This document shows positions 11,921 through 21,400 of a stretch of 64,000 bases of DNA, one piece after another (the first letter of the stretch is position 1; each line of letters begins with the position of its first letter). Source of the DNA: Strigamia acuminata (lineage: Eukaryota > Arthropoda > Chilopoda > Geophilomorpha > Linotaeniidae). The position numbers were made by a program, and so were the translations under genes. The stretch spans positions 3,224,001 through 3,288,000 of the forward strand of contig OX442316.1 in assembly GCA_949358305.1 (NCBI GenBank), read 5' to 3'. A model generated the notes under the pieces. It searched no databases. It saw only the letters and a list, made by a program, of their open reading frames with translations, and was not told where the DNA came from.

Positions 11921-12648
11921 TTAATCGCAGTAAATTGCCATTACGTCCGCCATTTCTTCTTGACTGTAACCGCACGACATCAACATCGTCATCAACTTGA
12001 GCGGGTCCCTCGCAGAACGGCCTTGGACCAAGTAATTAAACGGAAAACACCTGATGCAATAACTCACTTCGTGCGAATTGACAAAACAAAAATTAAGAAA
12101 CACCGCCAACATCGACTGGTGACTGCAAACGCTGAAATCCACGCACATTCTATACGCGAGACAACAGCAAAACTCCTTGAACGTCTGGTTGTCCGGCGAA
12201 TCATTCTTTCGAGCAATAACTTCGAAAAAAACCTTTTAATTTCAGAGATTTTACAAAATCTAACTGCGACCCTTCTAGTCGTGTCTTGCAAACTCGGTAA
12301 AAGAATCAATGTTCTCACTATCCTGCTGGAAACACAGCGACAGCTATACCATTTTTGAAGGCAGCTGTTGAGCTGCAGGTGAGCTCTTCCCATTATCGGG
12401 GGAAAAGTGTTTCACGGTCTAAAATTCTTGACAGCCGTAATCCAGTCCACAGAATGGCCAAAATATCGATTCTCGTCGACAATTTCACGGATATTTCGGT
12501 TGTATCGACGTTTATCGATGAATTCATGAGTTGGCTTTCCGACAATGCATCCGAAGGAACCAGTGACGGGATTTGTTGGAAGTTATTACTCGAAGGAATG
12601 TTTTGCCGGACGACGAGATGGTCGTGTTCAACGAGTTTTGATGTTGTC
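11921..12648. pseudogene. Orphan-gene fragments in inverted arrangement (unit 2)
   Basis: 11921 to about 12350 is a minus-strand copy of the C-terminal region of the intact orphan gene (NSHEVSYCIRCFPFNYLVQG and the IYCD terminus) with internal deletions. About 12470-12648 is a plus-strand fragment (VSTFIDEFMSWLSDNASEG). Frames are broken. Confidence 0.7.
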
Positions 12649-13014
12649 TCACCAAGTCGTAATGTAAACGATGATTTTTTTGTGTTTTTTGGATTATTTT
12701 ATGCTAGAAATAATAATTGTGGTCGTGGTTGTGTATGTACTAAATATGTATAAAAAACAATTTTTTTTAGTAAAATAAACCTTTTTATACCTAAAATGGT
12801 GAAATTATAAAATTCCTCCAAATAAATTTCAAATTTCAGTCTGAAAATTAAAAAATAAAAATGAAACATTATTTCGTAACTTGCTTTGAAAGACCTTCCG
12901 TGATTGGTGGGTTGTTTTCTCTCCGCCAATAGCAATCCAGGTTACAAAAATTGTTGGCAACCTGCGGCGGGAAGCACAAGTTGGGTTCTCGTCAATGTTT
13001 GCACTTAACTCACG

Positions 13015-13451
13015 ATGGTTCTTCAACTAACGCAAGAAGCTCTCATCGTAAGTTGTAAATTAGACCGATTCACAACAACTTTTGTTTTATTTCGTGCTGT
13101 TCTTTTGCAGGATTTGCTGTCAGGCAGGAATGTGTACAAACCATTGCTGCAATTACTCGTGAATAAATTTTATTTCATCAAATTAACCATATGTTAATTA
13201 AATATAATTTTTGTGCAGAAAATTAAGAAAATTCCAGATGTTGATCGATACAAGCTGCTGATGTCTGATGGAAAACATTCTTGCTGGTGTAATAAACATC
13301 GCCAATATTTAAAATCTTCAACAAATTTAATATAACTAATTTTATTTATATTTAATCTTACTACTCAGCATTTACGTTGGCAGCTTCATTAAACGACAGA
13401 ATCTCAGATGGCGAGCTCAAACCTCGAACGGTAATTCGCGCGGAGGAGTGT
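13015..13451 (+). pseudogene. RPA70-like truncated copy C, left part
   Basis: ATG at 13015 (MVLQLTQEALI), followed by exons homologous to copy B (RNVYKPLLQLL, DRYKLLMSDG). The next exon begins at the CATTTACGTTGGC segment and is cut at 13451 by insertion of element 1. The conserved Met of the FML motif is Thr here. Confidence 0.7.
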
Positions 13452-14683
13452 TGTGGTGGCCTGTGGTCACCAGGGTCAGGTGAAAACAGGAGTAACATTC
13501 ACAGAGTTGATCTGAAGTTAATATTATTTTAGCATTTTTATTATTTTAGAAGACTGAGACAATAAGTTCTTGTCTGGGGCTGGTTGCCAGGGCAACCAGA
13601 CAAACAGCTGAGGGGTTGGCAGGAAGTGCTTCCTGTCAACCAGGAAGAAAATACAGATTTCTTCAGTCTAATACAAAAACCTTTGCTGAACAACACTGAA
13701 AATAATTACTCCTGGATTTCTACTGTCAAAACCGGATTAATTTGTGCCTTCAACCGAGGATTGGACTCATTCTTGTGATACAACACATTGTGTCACGGGA
13801 ATTTCATCTTGCCGTCAAGACATTGACGGAGGGATTTCATGCAACAGTCGAGCCATTCAAACTACGTCGCGGACGCCATTTGAACCACTCGACGATCGTA
13901 ACCAAGCCATTCCAACTACGTCGCCGACGCCATTGGAACCACTTGGAAGAATAGAGCGAGCCATTCCAACTACGACAGAGTCGCCATTGGAACTACTCGT
14001 GAGGAGAGGGCCATTCGGACTACGATATCATCGCCATCCGAACTACCCGGAGAAGAAGTAAAGTTAATCCGAACTACGGTTCTACCGCCATTTGGGTTAA
14101 CACGGTGCCGAAGTAACGCTGCTCGAACTACGACTCGGTCGCCATTCGAGCAAGCGTGTAGAAGAAACCGAAATTGATCGGTCAGAGATTGAAGAAACTG
14201 CGATTGAGCAGCCACAACGAGAATCATCAGTTGTTGCTGCCGAGAATCGGGAAAACTGTAAGTGAAGAATACGTTATTCGGACGAAGCAGTACGGAAACG
14301 TCGCGTCGACGGGACGAACGGAGCCGGAGACGCCATTTTTATTCCTATTTTCCATTTTCATTAATAATTCGTTAATTTCTAGTCATTATGTATAATTTTA
14401 ATAGTTTAGTCATTGTAAATCGTTTTTATTAGAGAGATAACTTTATTCAAAGAGCCAGAATAAATGAGAGAGTGTGTTTTTAAGACAGAAGTTTGTTTAT
14501 TGAATCGGTTGATTTGTTCAATTGTAAAATTGGATAAATCAATTGTTGAGTTAGAATAGTTAGAAGCCTTAGTTATTTATTTGAGTTTAAAATATAAGAC
14601 CCGTCGGGGCATTAAGTAATTTCCACAGCTTATTTTTGATAATTTGAGTGAGGTTTTATTAAGAATAGGCCGGGATTACTACA
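13452..14683 (+). repeat. Element 1 left LTR
   Basis: 1,232 bp, TG...CA. It contains about ten degenerate copies of a GCCATTCCAACTACG-type motif between about 13850 and 14160. A polyadenylation signal AATAAA lies near 14460 (CAGAATAAATGAG). No clear TATA box. Confidence 0.95.
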
Positions 14684-14802
14684 CTTGGGGGCCTGGCCAT
14701 AGTATTTGAACCTAAACAGCTAGTCATTTAGTTGAGGGACATAACTTTGGGTTCTTGTTTAATAGTTAGGTCTGTTTCTTTCTACCTTGTCTTTTATTAA
14801 CC
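14684..14802 (+). promoter_or_regulatory. Element 1 leader with probable primer-binding site
   Basis: After a 2-nt gap (CT) the sequence TGGGGGCCTGGCC begins at 14686. Element 2 has TGGGGGTCTG in the same position, which looks like a tRNA-Pro site. Here the match to tRNA-Pro is poorer, but TTGAACC, the T-loop complement, follows at about the right distance. gag starts at 14803. Confidence 0.5.
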
Positions 14803-17800
14803 ATGCCTTGGCCACGAGAGCAACTGCGAGGACAGGGCGGCCCGCGACGTATTAAGACGCGAGGAGGACGTGATGACAGACGAGCGAGATCGTTGTCGCC
14901 TTCCGATCATGAAGAAGGCACCACGCGCCAATTTAGCCAAGACTTTTGGCTCAAGTCCGACAGTCCCACGTCGCAGAAATCTACGCCGGTACACAACGCC
15001 CCACCTAGTGTGAAGTCAACACCGCGCTCGAAAATTGACATTTCATTGCTACCTCGTGACAAGCTTATAGCCGTCGCTACACGTCAGGGTCGTCTATTAC
15101 GCGGTTACCAGGCGGCAGCAGCCCAGAAAGCGGCGGACAGCGCACAGTCATCGGGCGAGAATTCACCAATTCGACGTAAATTAAAAGAAGTTAGACAACA
15201 GATGCAAGACATTCTGCAAGAAGCTGAAGACAGCCTAGAACGGCAACGCATTCGATATCAACAAGGCGGTCCAATTTCCGACGATGAAGTCGACGCAATC
15301 GCCGCAGCATCGGCGGACCGAAGCCGACGGTTAGCAGAAGCCCAGGAAGAGGAATTCCAGTTAGTGAAGCGTCTTCGGTTGGAGGAACTTCAAGCCCAGC
15401 AAGCTAAACATGAGTACGAAATTCTCAAACAGACTTTGGATGAGGAACGACGACTCGAGAAAGAGCAAATTGCAGCAGCAGAGGCACACCTCCAATCGGA
15501 ACGGCAGGCGGAAAAAGAACATCTCGAAGCTACGAGAGTCCGCTTAGAGGCGGAACGCCTGGCGTTGGCATCGAAACTAACCGAAGTGGAAACGAATGCG
15601 AACCAAGAAAACGCACATCTTCGCCAGGAAGCGTTACGCGCGCAGGAAGAAGCTCATAGAGCAAAAATGGCGCTAGAAGACGCACAGTATTTGGCGCGAG
15701 TGCAATACCCGATTGCGCAGCCTGACGCAGCGAATCGGGACCCGCCAGAAGTAGTATTAGTTTCAGAGTCTGGAACGAACCCTCTGAAAAGGGGGAGAGA
15801 AGGTGGGGATGAGCGTGGCGACAGAAAACGATCGTCACCTCCCATGCAGAACAGAAAAGTATTTGACGTAATTGATCAACGCAATCAACAGCGTGGAGCT
15901 GCCAATCGATTTGATGAATCAAAAAGTAGTACTCTTGGACCAATGGACATTCCAAAATGGAAAAATTTGCCGAGAACAATAGATAAAGATGGCAAATCAC
16001 GCCCGACGGAACCATTGCATCCAAGTGAAACGTCCCAAACCGAGTGTGTCACAATTCCTGCGTCAAAACGAGAGGATAGACGTTCAGTTTATTCACCAAG
16101 TGAGCCAACTGATTATTATAATAAGTTGACAAAAGTTGCTGATTTCCAAGAACGTTGGATAAATGAAATCGAGAATTGGAAATCTGAAAGATATCAAGAC
16201 TCCTCAGCCAATAAAGATACTGGCAACAGCGACAGAGCTGAAAGAGAGAGGAGTGAACGTCACACATCTTGGCAAGATCAAGAAGTTCCAACGCATGAAT
16301 TCTCAAGAGATAATTCACGTTCTGCAAGACAAAACCCACAGTCAGGTAATCCTGCACAGCAAGCTGAATATGAACCAACGGGTCAGAAAAGCCTGGGCGC
16401 AGGAAGTGCTAGTTACGAGAATACTAGCCGAGGAAATGACAGTCAAGGACGCGGCCAAAGTCGCCCCGACGGAGAGCGCCAGCAAAGTAACGAAAACCGT
16501 TACGAATATCGCCCAGGCGACGGAGAACGTTACGGCGGCCAACAACGTCAACAAGACGAAGATCGCCGCAACGAAGAACAACGTCGCAGAGACGAACAAC
16601 ATCAACGAAACGAAGCTCGCCGTAGAGACGATGAACGTCGACAAGACGAAAATCGTCGAAATGAAGAGCAGCGTCAAAGAGAAGAGTATCGTCGAAATGA
16701 AGAGCAGCGCCGACGCGACGAATTTTACCGCGAAGAAGAGCGACGCCGAAGAAATGATGATGCTCGCCAGCAAGGCACTCACCGAGGTGACGACCGTTAC
16801 CAGAGAGACGATTCTCGTCAAAAAGATGAATATCGCCATGGTAACGACCCGCGTCACGAACAGGAGTATCGTCGCAATGACGAACAACGTCGTAGAGATG
16901 AAAACCGTCATGACGATTACTCACGATGGAGTGAAGACTATACTGGTCGACAAGAAAGGAAATACTCGCAGTCTGAACACTTCCGCCACAATGACGCAAG
17001 TTACGCGGGTCAAACCGGAAATAGACAGGGCAGACCTGATAATTCTCAATATAGAGAACCGCCACCTGCTGCCAATATGTACGGTCCAACAGACAACACC
17101 ATTAAATTGCAGGAGTACATTGAACAGCAGATAGATAAGCGCTTGGCAAAGATTCCATCCAGATCACAAGAGATGGAAGAGGTACTGCAAAAGCAAATCC
17201 GGAAATATTGCGTAGCAAATTGGACACATGTCTTTGTTAACGCATCCCAAATAAAATGGGACCGCATAACACCCGACACATTTGATGGTAGTTGGTCAGT
17301 AGGAACGAAATTCCTAGATGAAGTGATGCAGATAGTGAGATGCCATGAAGCGGACCCCTACGACACGCTTAAGAGAATAATTCCGAAGATGTTGACGGGG
17401 GGAGCCGCGAACTGGTTCTATGAACACGCGTTCACACAATGGGATGCGTTTGTTCACGAATTTATGAAAGAGTATGGTGAGTCACATGCGACTTTGGTGG
17501 ATCACTGGGACAATTTGCAACAGATGCTAGGTGAGGACCTCCGGTCGTACTTACGCAGGACGGAAGAACTGATAACTCACCTTCCAAACAAAGTTTGCAA
17601 CTTTGCCGCTGATCGTCAATTTCGCAGAGGCCTGACGGAATTTTCGGAGAAGGTGCTGACAATGGTGAACGCACCGATGGCCAGCTCGTTTGACAGGTTA
17701 GCGCAGTTTATGCGCGATAACCAAATGTATATCGAAGACAGATATATAAAATATTTGCCACCCGATGAGCAAAGAGCTCGGGATGAATTGCAACGGAAAC

Positions 17801-18423
17801 GATCCGATCAGGCAAGGAGCAATCCTAAAATGATGCAACCACCGCCATATATCTCGGCACAACGTAAAGAGAGTAACTTTAACCGGAATAGAGATACGGG
17901 TCAGACACCCTACCCACAGCCAAAAATTCCGATGCGTCCTTCGGCAAAGTTAGTGTCAGAAGTAGACGACAGGGGTGAATTCACGGGCAACCAAATGTTG
18001 TCAATGGACCTCACCGACCAACACATTGAGTCGATAGTGGAGGCAGTCGGCACCATGTACGCACGCAACAACCCAACAGTTGCAAAGTACAAACCGCCAA
18101 TGCAACCAAAGGCGACATCTAAGTCTGAAGCGACAGAAAGTTCGACGAAAGAGTTGAAAACGTGCTCAATTGAATTGACAAAAAAGACTCCGCTTGAGGA
18201 GATAGCGCAAGCCGGGCAAGCTTCGACTTCCACTGTAAAATTGGAAGGAAACATAGAAGCGTCAACTCAACCCAGGTTGACTCCGGAGACAGCCCCTTGT
18301 CACAATTGCGGCCAATTAGGCCATTGGTCCAGGAGCTGCCCCCAGCCCAAGAAACAAGCGTCAAAGCCAAGCTATCAGCGGCTAATTGACGCCATAACCG
18401 AAGCCGTTCAAAAAAACATGTGA
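14803..18423 (+). CDS. gag: Element 1 Gag polyprotein (1206 aa)
   Basis: ATG at 14803. The product is unusually long for gypsy Gag. A basic N terminus is followed by a long Glu/Gln-rich coiled coil (about residues 120-300). Next comes a low-complexity tract of RRNEEQRRRDE-type repeats (about 560-720). The capsid-like domain follows, with TFDGSWSVGTKFLDEVM, then ANWFYEHAFTQWDAF and DLRSYLRRTEEL. A C-terminal zinc knuckle CHNCGQLGHWSRSC (C-x2-C-x4-H-x4-C) sits about 40 residues before the end. Gag packages the element RNA into virus-like particles. It ends at TGA 18421-18423, just after the frameshift site. Confidence 0.92.
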   Translation: MPWPREQLRGQGGPRRIKTRGGRDDRRARSLSPSDHEEGTTRQFSQDFWLKSDSPTSQKSTPVHNAPPSVKSTPRSKIDISLLPRDKLIAVATRQGRLLRGYQAAAAQKAADSAQSSGENSPIRRKLKEVRQQMQDILQEAEDSLERQRIRYQQGGPISDDEVDAIAAASADRSRRLAEAQEEEFQLVKRLRLEELQAQQAKHEYEILKQTLDEERRLEKEQIAAAEAHLQSERQAEKEHLEATRVRLEAERLALASKLTEVETNANQENAHLRQEALRAQEEAHRAKMALEDAQYLARVQYPIAQPDAANRDPPEVVLVSESGTNPLKRGREGGDERGDRKRSSPPMQNRKVFDVIDQRNQQRGAANRFDESKSSTLGPMDIPKWKNLPRTIDKDGKSRPTEPLHPSETSQTECVTIPASKREDRRSVYSPSEPTDYYNKLTKVADFQERWINEIENWKSERYQDSSANKDTGNSDRAERERSERHTSWQDQEVPTHEFSRDNSRSARQNPQSGNPAQQAEYEPTGQKSLGAGSASYENTSRGNDSQGRGQSRPDGERQQSNENRYEYRPGDGERYGGQQRQQDEDRRNEEQRRRDEQHQRNEARRRDDERRQDENRRNEEQRQREEYRRNEEQRRRDEFYREEERRRRNDDARQQGTHRGDDRYQRDDSRQKDEYRHGNDPRHEQEYRRNDEQRRRDENRHDDYSRWSEDYTGRQERKYSQSEHFRHNDASYAGQTGNRQGRPDNSQYREPPPAANMYGPTDNTIKLQEYIEQQIDKRLAKIPSRSQEMEEVLQKQIRKYCVANWTHVFVNASQIKWDRITPDTFDGSWSVGTKFLDEVMQIVRCHEADPYDTLKRIIPKMLTGGAANWFYEHAFTQWDAFVHEFMKEYGESHATLVDHWDNLQQMLGEDLRSYLRRTEELITHLPNKVCNFAADRQFRRGLTEFSEKVLTMVNAPMASSFDRLAQFMRDNQMYIEDRYIKYLPPDEQRARDELQRKRSDQARSNPKMMQPPPYISAQRKESNFNRNRDTGQTPYPQPKIPMRPSAKLVSEVDDRGEFTGNQMLSMDLTDQHIESIVEAVGTMYARNNPTVAKYKPPMQPKATSKSEATESSTKELKTCSIELTKKTPLEEIAQAGQASTSTVKLEGNIEASTQPRLTPETAPCHNCGQLGHWSRSCPQPKKQASKPSYQRLIDAITEAVQKNM

Positions 18424-18456
18424 GCGCGGGTTCAGAAGATTCACTGAAACCCGCGC
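18411..18456 (+). promoter_or_regulatory. -1 ribosomal frameshift signal, element 1 gag/pol
   Basis: The slippery heptamer A AAA AAC occupies 18411-18417 in the correct gag phase (CAA AAA AAC). A 6-nt spacer follows. A stem then forms between GCGCGGGTTCAG (18424-18435) and CTGAAACCCGCGC (18444-18456), with an 8-nt loop and one bulged A. pol is in the -1 frame and open across the site. This is the standard architecture for programmed -1 frameshifting. Confidence 0.85.
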
Positions 18457-21400
18457 CAGCAAATGACTCGGAAATTGCGCGAAAAAGAGAACTGGAAAAA
18501 CCAACAGCTCCAGAACTTACTACAACAGTCCCAGAACCTACCCCAACTCCAGAACCAACAACGACTTCAGAAACAAAAACTGCTCCTCCGATAAGAAAAG
18601 GATCAGTAATTTACGAAATTAGTAAGGGACAGATTATTGGCATGAAATTCCCACCTGTAGAAATGGCAGCCTTAGCTAAAATAGAAGAAATCGTAGGAAT
18701 CTCAACAGCTGCGAAATCTATGGAAGCGGTCGAAGCTATAGAATCCACGGAGGCTACGGGAGCAGCAAACATTGCGGGAGCAGCAAATGCTGACGAAGTT
18801 CCATCAACATCGGAAGCTTGTGACGTAAAACCCCAAGCGCTATCACTTGATGAAATGGAACTAACGCCTCCAGAGGCAATAGGTACCATGCAAGGAAAAG
18901 CTGACATGGAATACGACGTTAAGAAGGATTCTGACGGTATGATTTTGTTTCCAACGACTGATTTGTCGGAAGTTCCCAAAACAGAGGAAATTACGCAAAT
19001 AGATGCGGCATATTTCACGGCAGAAATAGATCAAGCTCTCAAAAATGTGGGACTTGATGATGAGAATGAAGCCACGATTTTTTGGGCAAACGTGAGAAGC
19101 ACGTACGAGAATGAGCCGTCTGAAGCTGCATGGATGGTTGACACCCCGACGGAACCCGTAGAATGGGACCCATTCCTCAAGGAATTACCAATAATCGAAC
19201 CCGAAGAAAAACCAAGGATTAGAGTTTTCAGAGCTCTCATTCCGGATCAAGATATGTTAAGTGGAATGACCACAATGGAAATTTCCACGGAAAGTGGAAC
19301 AATAATGGGTACACTTGATTCCGGCGCAAACCGAAGTTGTATCGCCTTACCTTTGGTCCAAGACATGGAAATGGAAGACCAGATTTCCAGAGTGGGGCCA
19401 AACATGGCCATTAATACGGCCGACAAGAAGGTACAACCGATAGGGTCGCTACGATTGACCTTTCGCTGGTCACACGGCATAATGATACATAACTTCCTTG
19501 TCTTGCCACATGAAATGAGATTCATGCTAATGGGCAATGACATAATGAAGCGGATGCGGGTCCAACCTAACCCACTAAATGGTAAATGGAATTTTGTGCA
19601 AACACTTGAAGTTCCTGCGCCATATATCCATCAAGATGTACTAGACAGACTAGAAAAGAAGTTGGAGGAGCCTGAGTCCTCATGGAACACCTTTGCAAAG
19701 CGATCGAGCTTCTGTGCTTTTGAGGCCCGACTAAAAGTGGGTAATGGTGTCCATAATTTGGTCGAGGAGGCCAAGCTCCAACTAACGGAAGCCATGCAAC
19801 TCGAGCATGTTCTCAAAAAATATGAGCACATCTTAACAAAGACGCCTGGGAGAACGCACGTGTTGCACCACACAATAGATCTCGACACGGATAAGCCGAT
19901 AAGGGTCCCTTACAAAAGCTGGAACCCTCAAAAAAGAGAAATCCTCTCGAAACTATGCCAGGAAATGCTAGATAAAGGCTACGTGTCCCAAGCAGAAGGA
20001 GATTACGGTGCTCGCATTGTGCTAGTCATGAAGCCAGGGTCAGAACCAAGGCTTTGCATAGACTATAGACCAATCAACGAGCATACGTTATATGACCCTC
20101 CGCAGATGCCTACGATCGACGAGATCCTACGCGAATTAGGCGAGTTTAAGTGGGTCACGACAATTGACCTCACTAAAGGATATTGGCAGATCGAGCTGCG
20201 GCCCGAAGACCGACCAAAAACGGCCTTCTGGAGCCCGCTCGGTCGGCTGATGTTCAATGTAATGCCTTTTGGATTGGTGAACGCTCCAACAACCTTCCAA
20301 AGGCTAATCGAGAAAGTTCTTGGTGATGCCCACAGGAGATATGCCTGGGCGTACCTTGACGATATAGTTATCGTCTCGGCCACCTATGAAGAACATCTCC
20401 GGCACGTGGAGTCAGTTTTAGATAAACTCGACAAGGCGAACCTCCACATAAATCCAGAAAAGTCTAAATTTTGCCGGAAAGAGTTAAAATTCCTTGGCTA
20501 TACGCTAGGAATAAATGGACTTAGTGTGGACCCGAAAAAAGTGGCGGCCATCACACAGTTTCCAGCCCCAAAAGACCTGAAAGGCTTACAACGCTTTATG
20601 GGTATGGTAAATTTCTTCCATCGCTTATTGAAGGATTTATCTGCTGTTTCTGAGCCGTTACGTCCACTCTTAAAAAAGGGCATAGATTTCGTATGGACTG
20701 ACGACCATCAAGCGGCTTTTGAAAAAGTGAAAAGGTTATTGGCTGACGCTGTCACATTGAAGTTGCCCAACCTGAATAAGCCGTTCATAGTCCACACCGA
20801 TGCCAGTTATCAGGGGTTAGGAGCTGCCCTGATGCAGCAACACGAGATTGATGGTCAAACCGTTGAGGTTCCGTGCATGTATATTAGTCGTAGCTTGCAA
20901 CAAGCCGAGCTAAATTATAGTGCAACGGATTTAGAATGTCTCGCCGTGATCTGGGCCCTGCGCAAGTTTAGGCCGTACTTGGAATGCACCAAGTTTACGG
21001 TACAAACAGATCATCAGGCGTTGAAGTGGCTCATGGGACTCGACGAGCCAACGGGACGTTTAGCCCGTTGGCAGATGGAGCTCATGGGATATGACTTCAA
21101 AATTCATTACATCAAAGGCCCACTGAACGTATTGGCTGATGCGTTATCCAGAGATCCAGTCCAACTGATCTGTGATGAGGAAGATACCGGGGAAGCTGAC
21201 GGGTTTATGTCTTATTGCCCGACCAACCACCAGAAATGGACATTCAATAACTGGAACCAACTGCCAGTACCGGAAAGGCGACCAAATGAAGACGATAAGT
21301 TTGTGTCATATTGGTGCAATGCATACAATTTAACGACGAATGAGTCGGAAGAGACGCGAGACTGTCAAGGCGAAGAGCCATGGCCATATGAGCCAGTGTC

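Larger units (their letters stand above)
9960..12648 (+). repeat. Tandem segmental duplication, unit 2
   Basis: Same order as unit 1: a FADD-derived 3' end, an AT-rich stretch, the CCAATAGCAATC-containing RPA upstream region, RPA70-like exons and orphan fragments. It lacks the MITE of unit 1. It ends at the next TCACCAAG-GTAATG junction near 12649. Confidence 0.75.

Noticed and set aside
13584-14395. Small frames in the LTR of element 1 (repeated at 25352-26163)
   Set aside because: They lie in LTR regulatory sequence, are identical in both LTRs because the LTRs are identical, and show no domain.
16163-17134. A 323-aa plus-strand frame rich in Thr/Val/Asn, with antisense frames, inside element 1 gag
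   Set aside because: Shadow frames of the low-complexity gag repeat; gag itself has the capsid and zinc-knuckle motifs.
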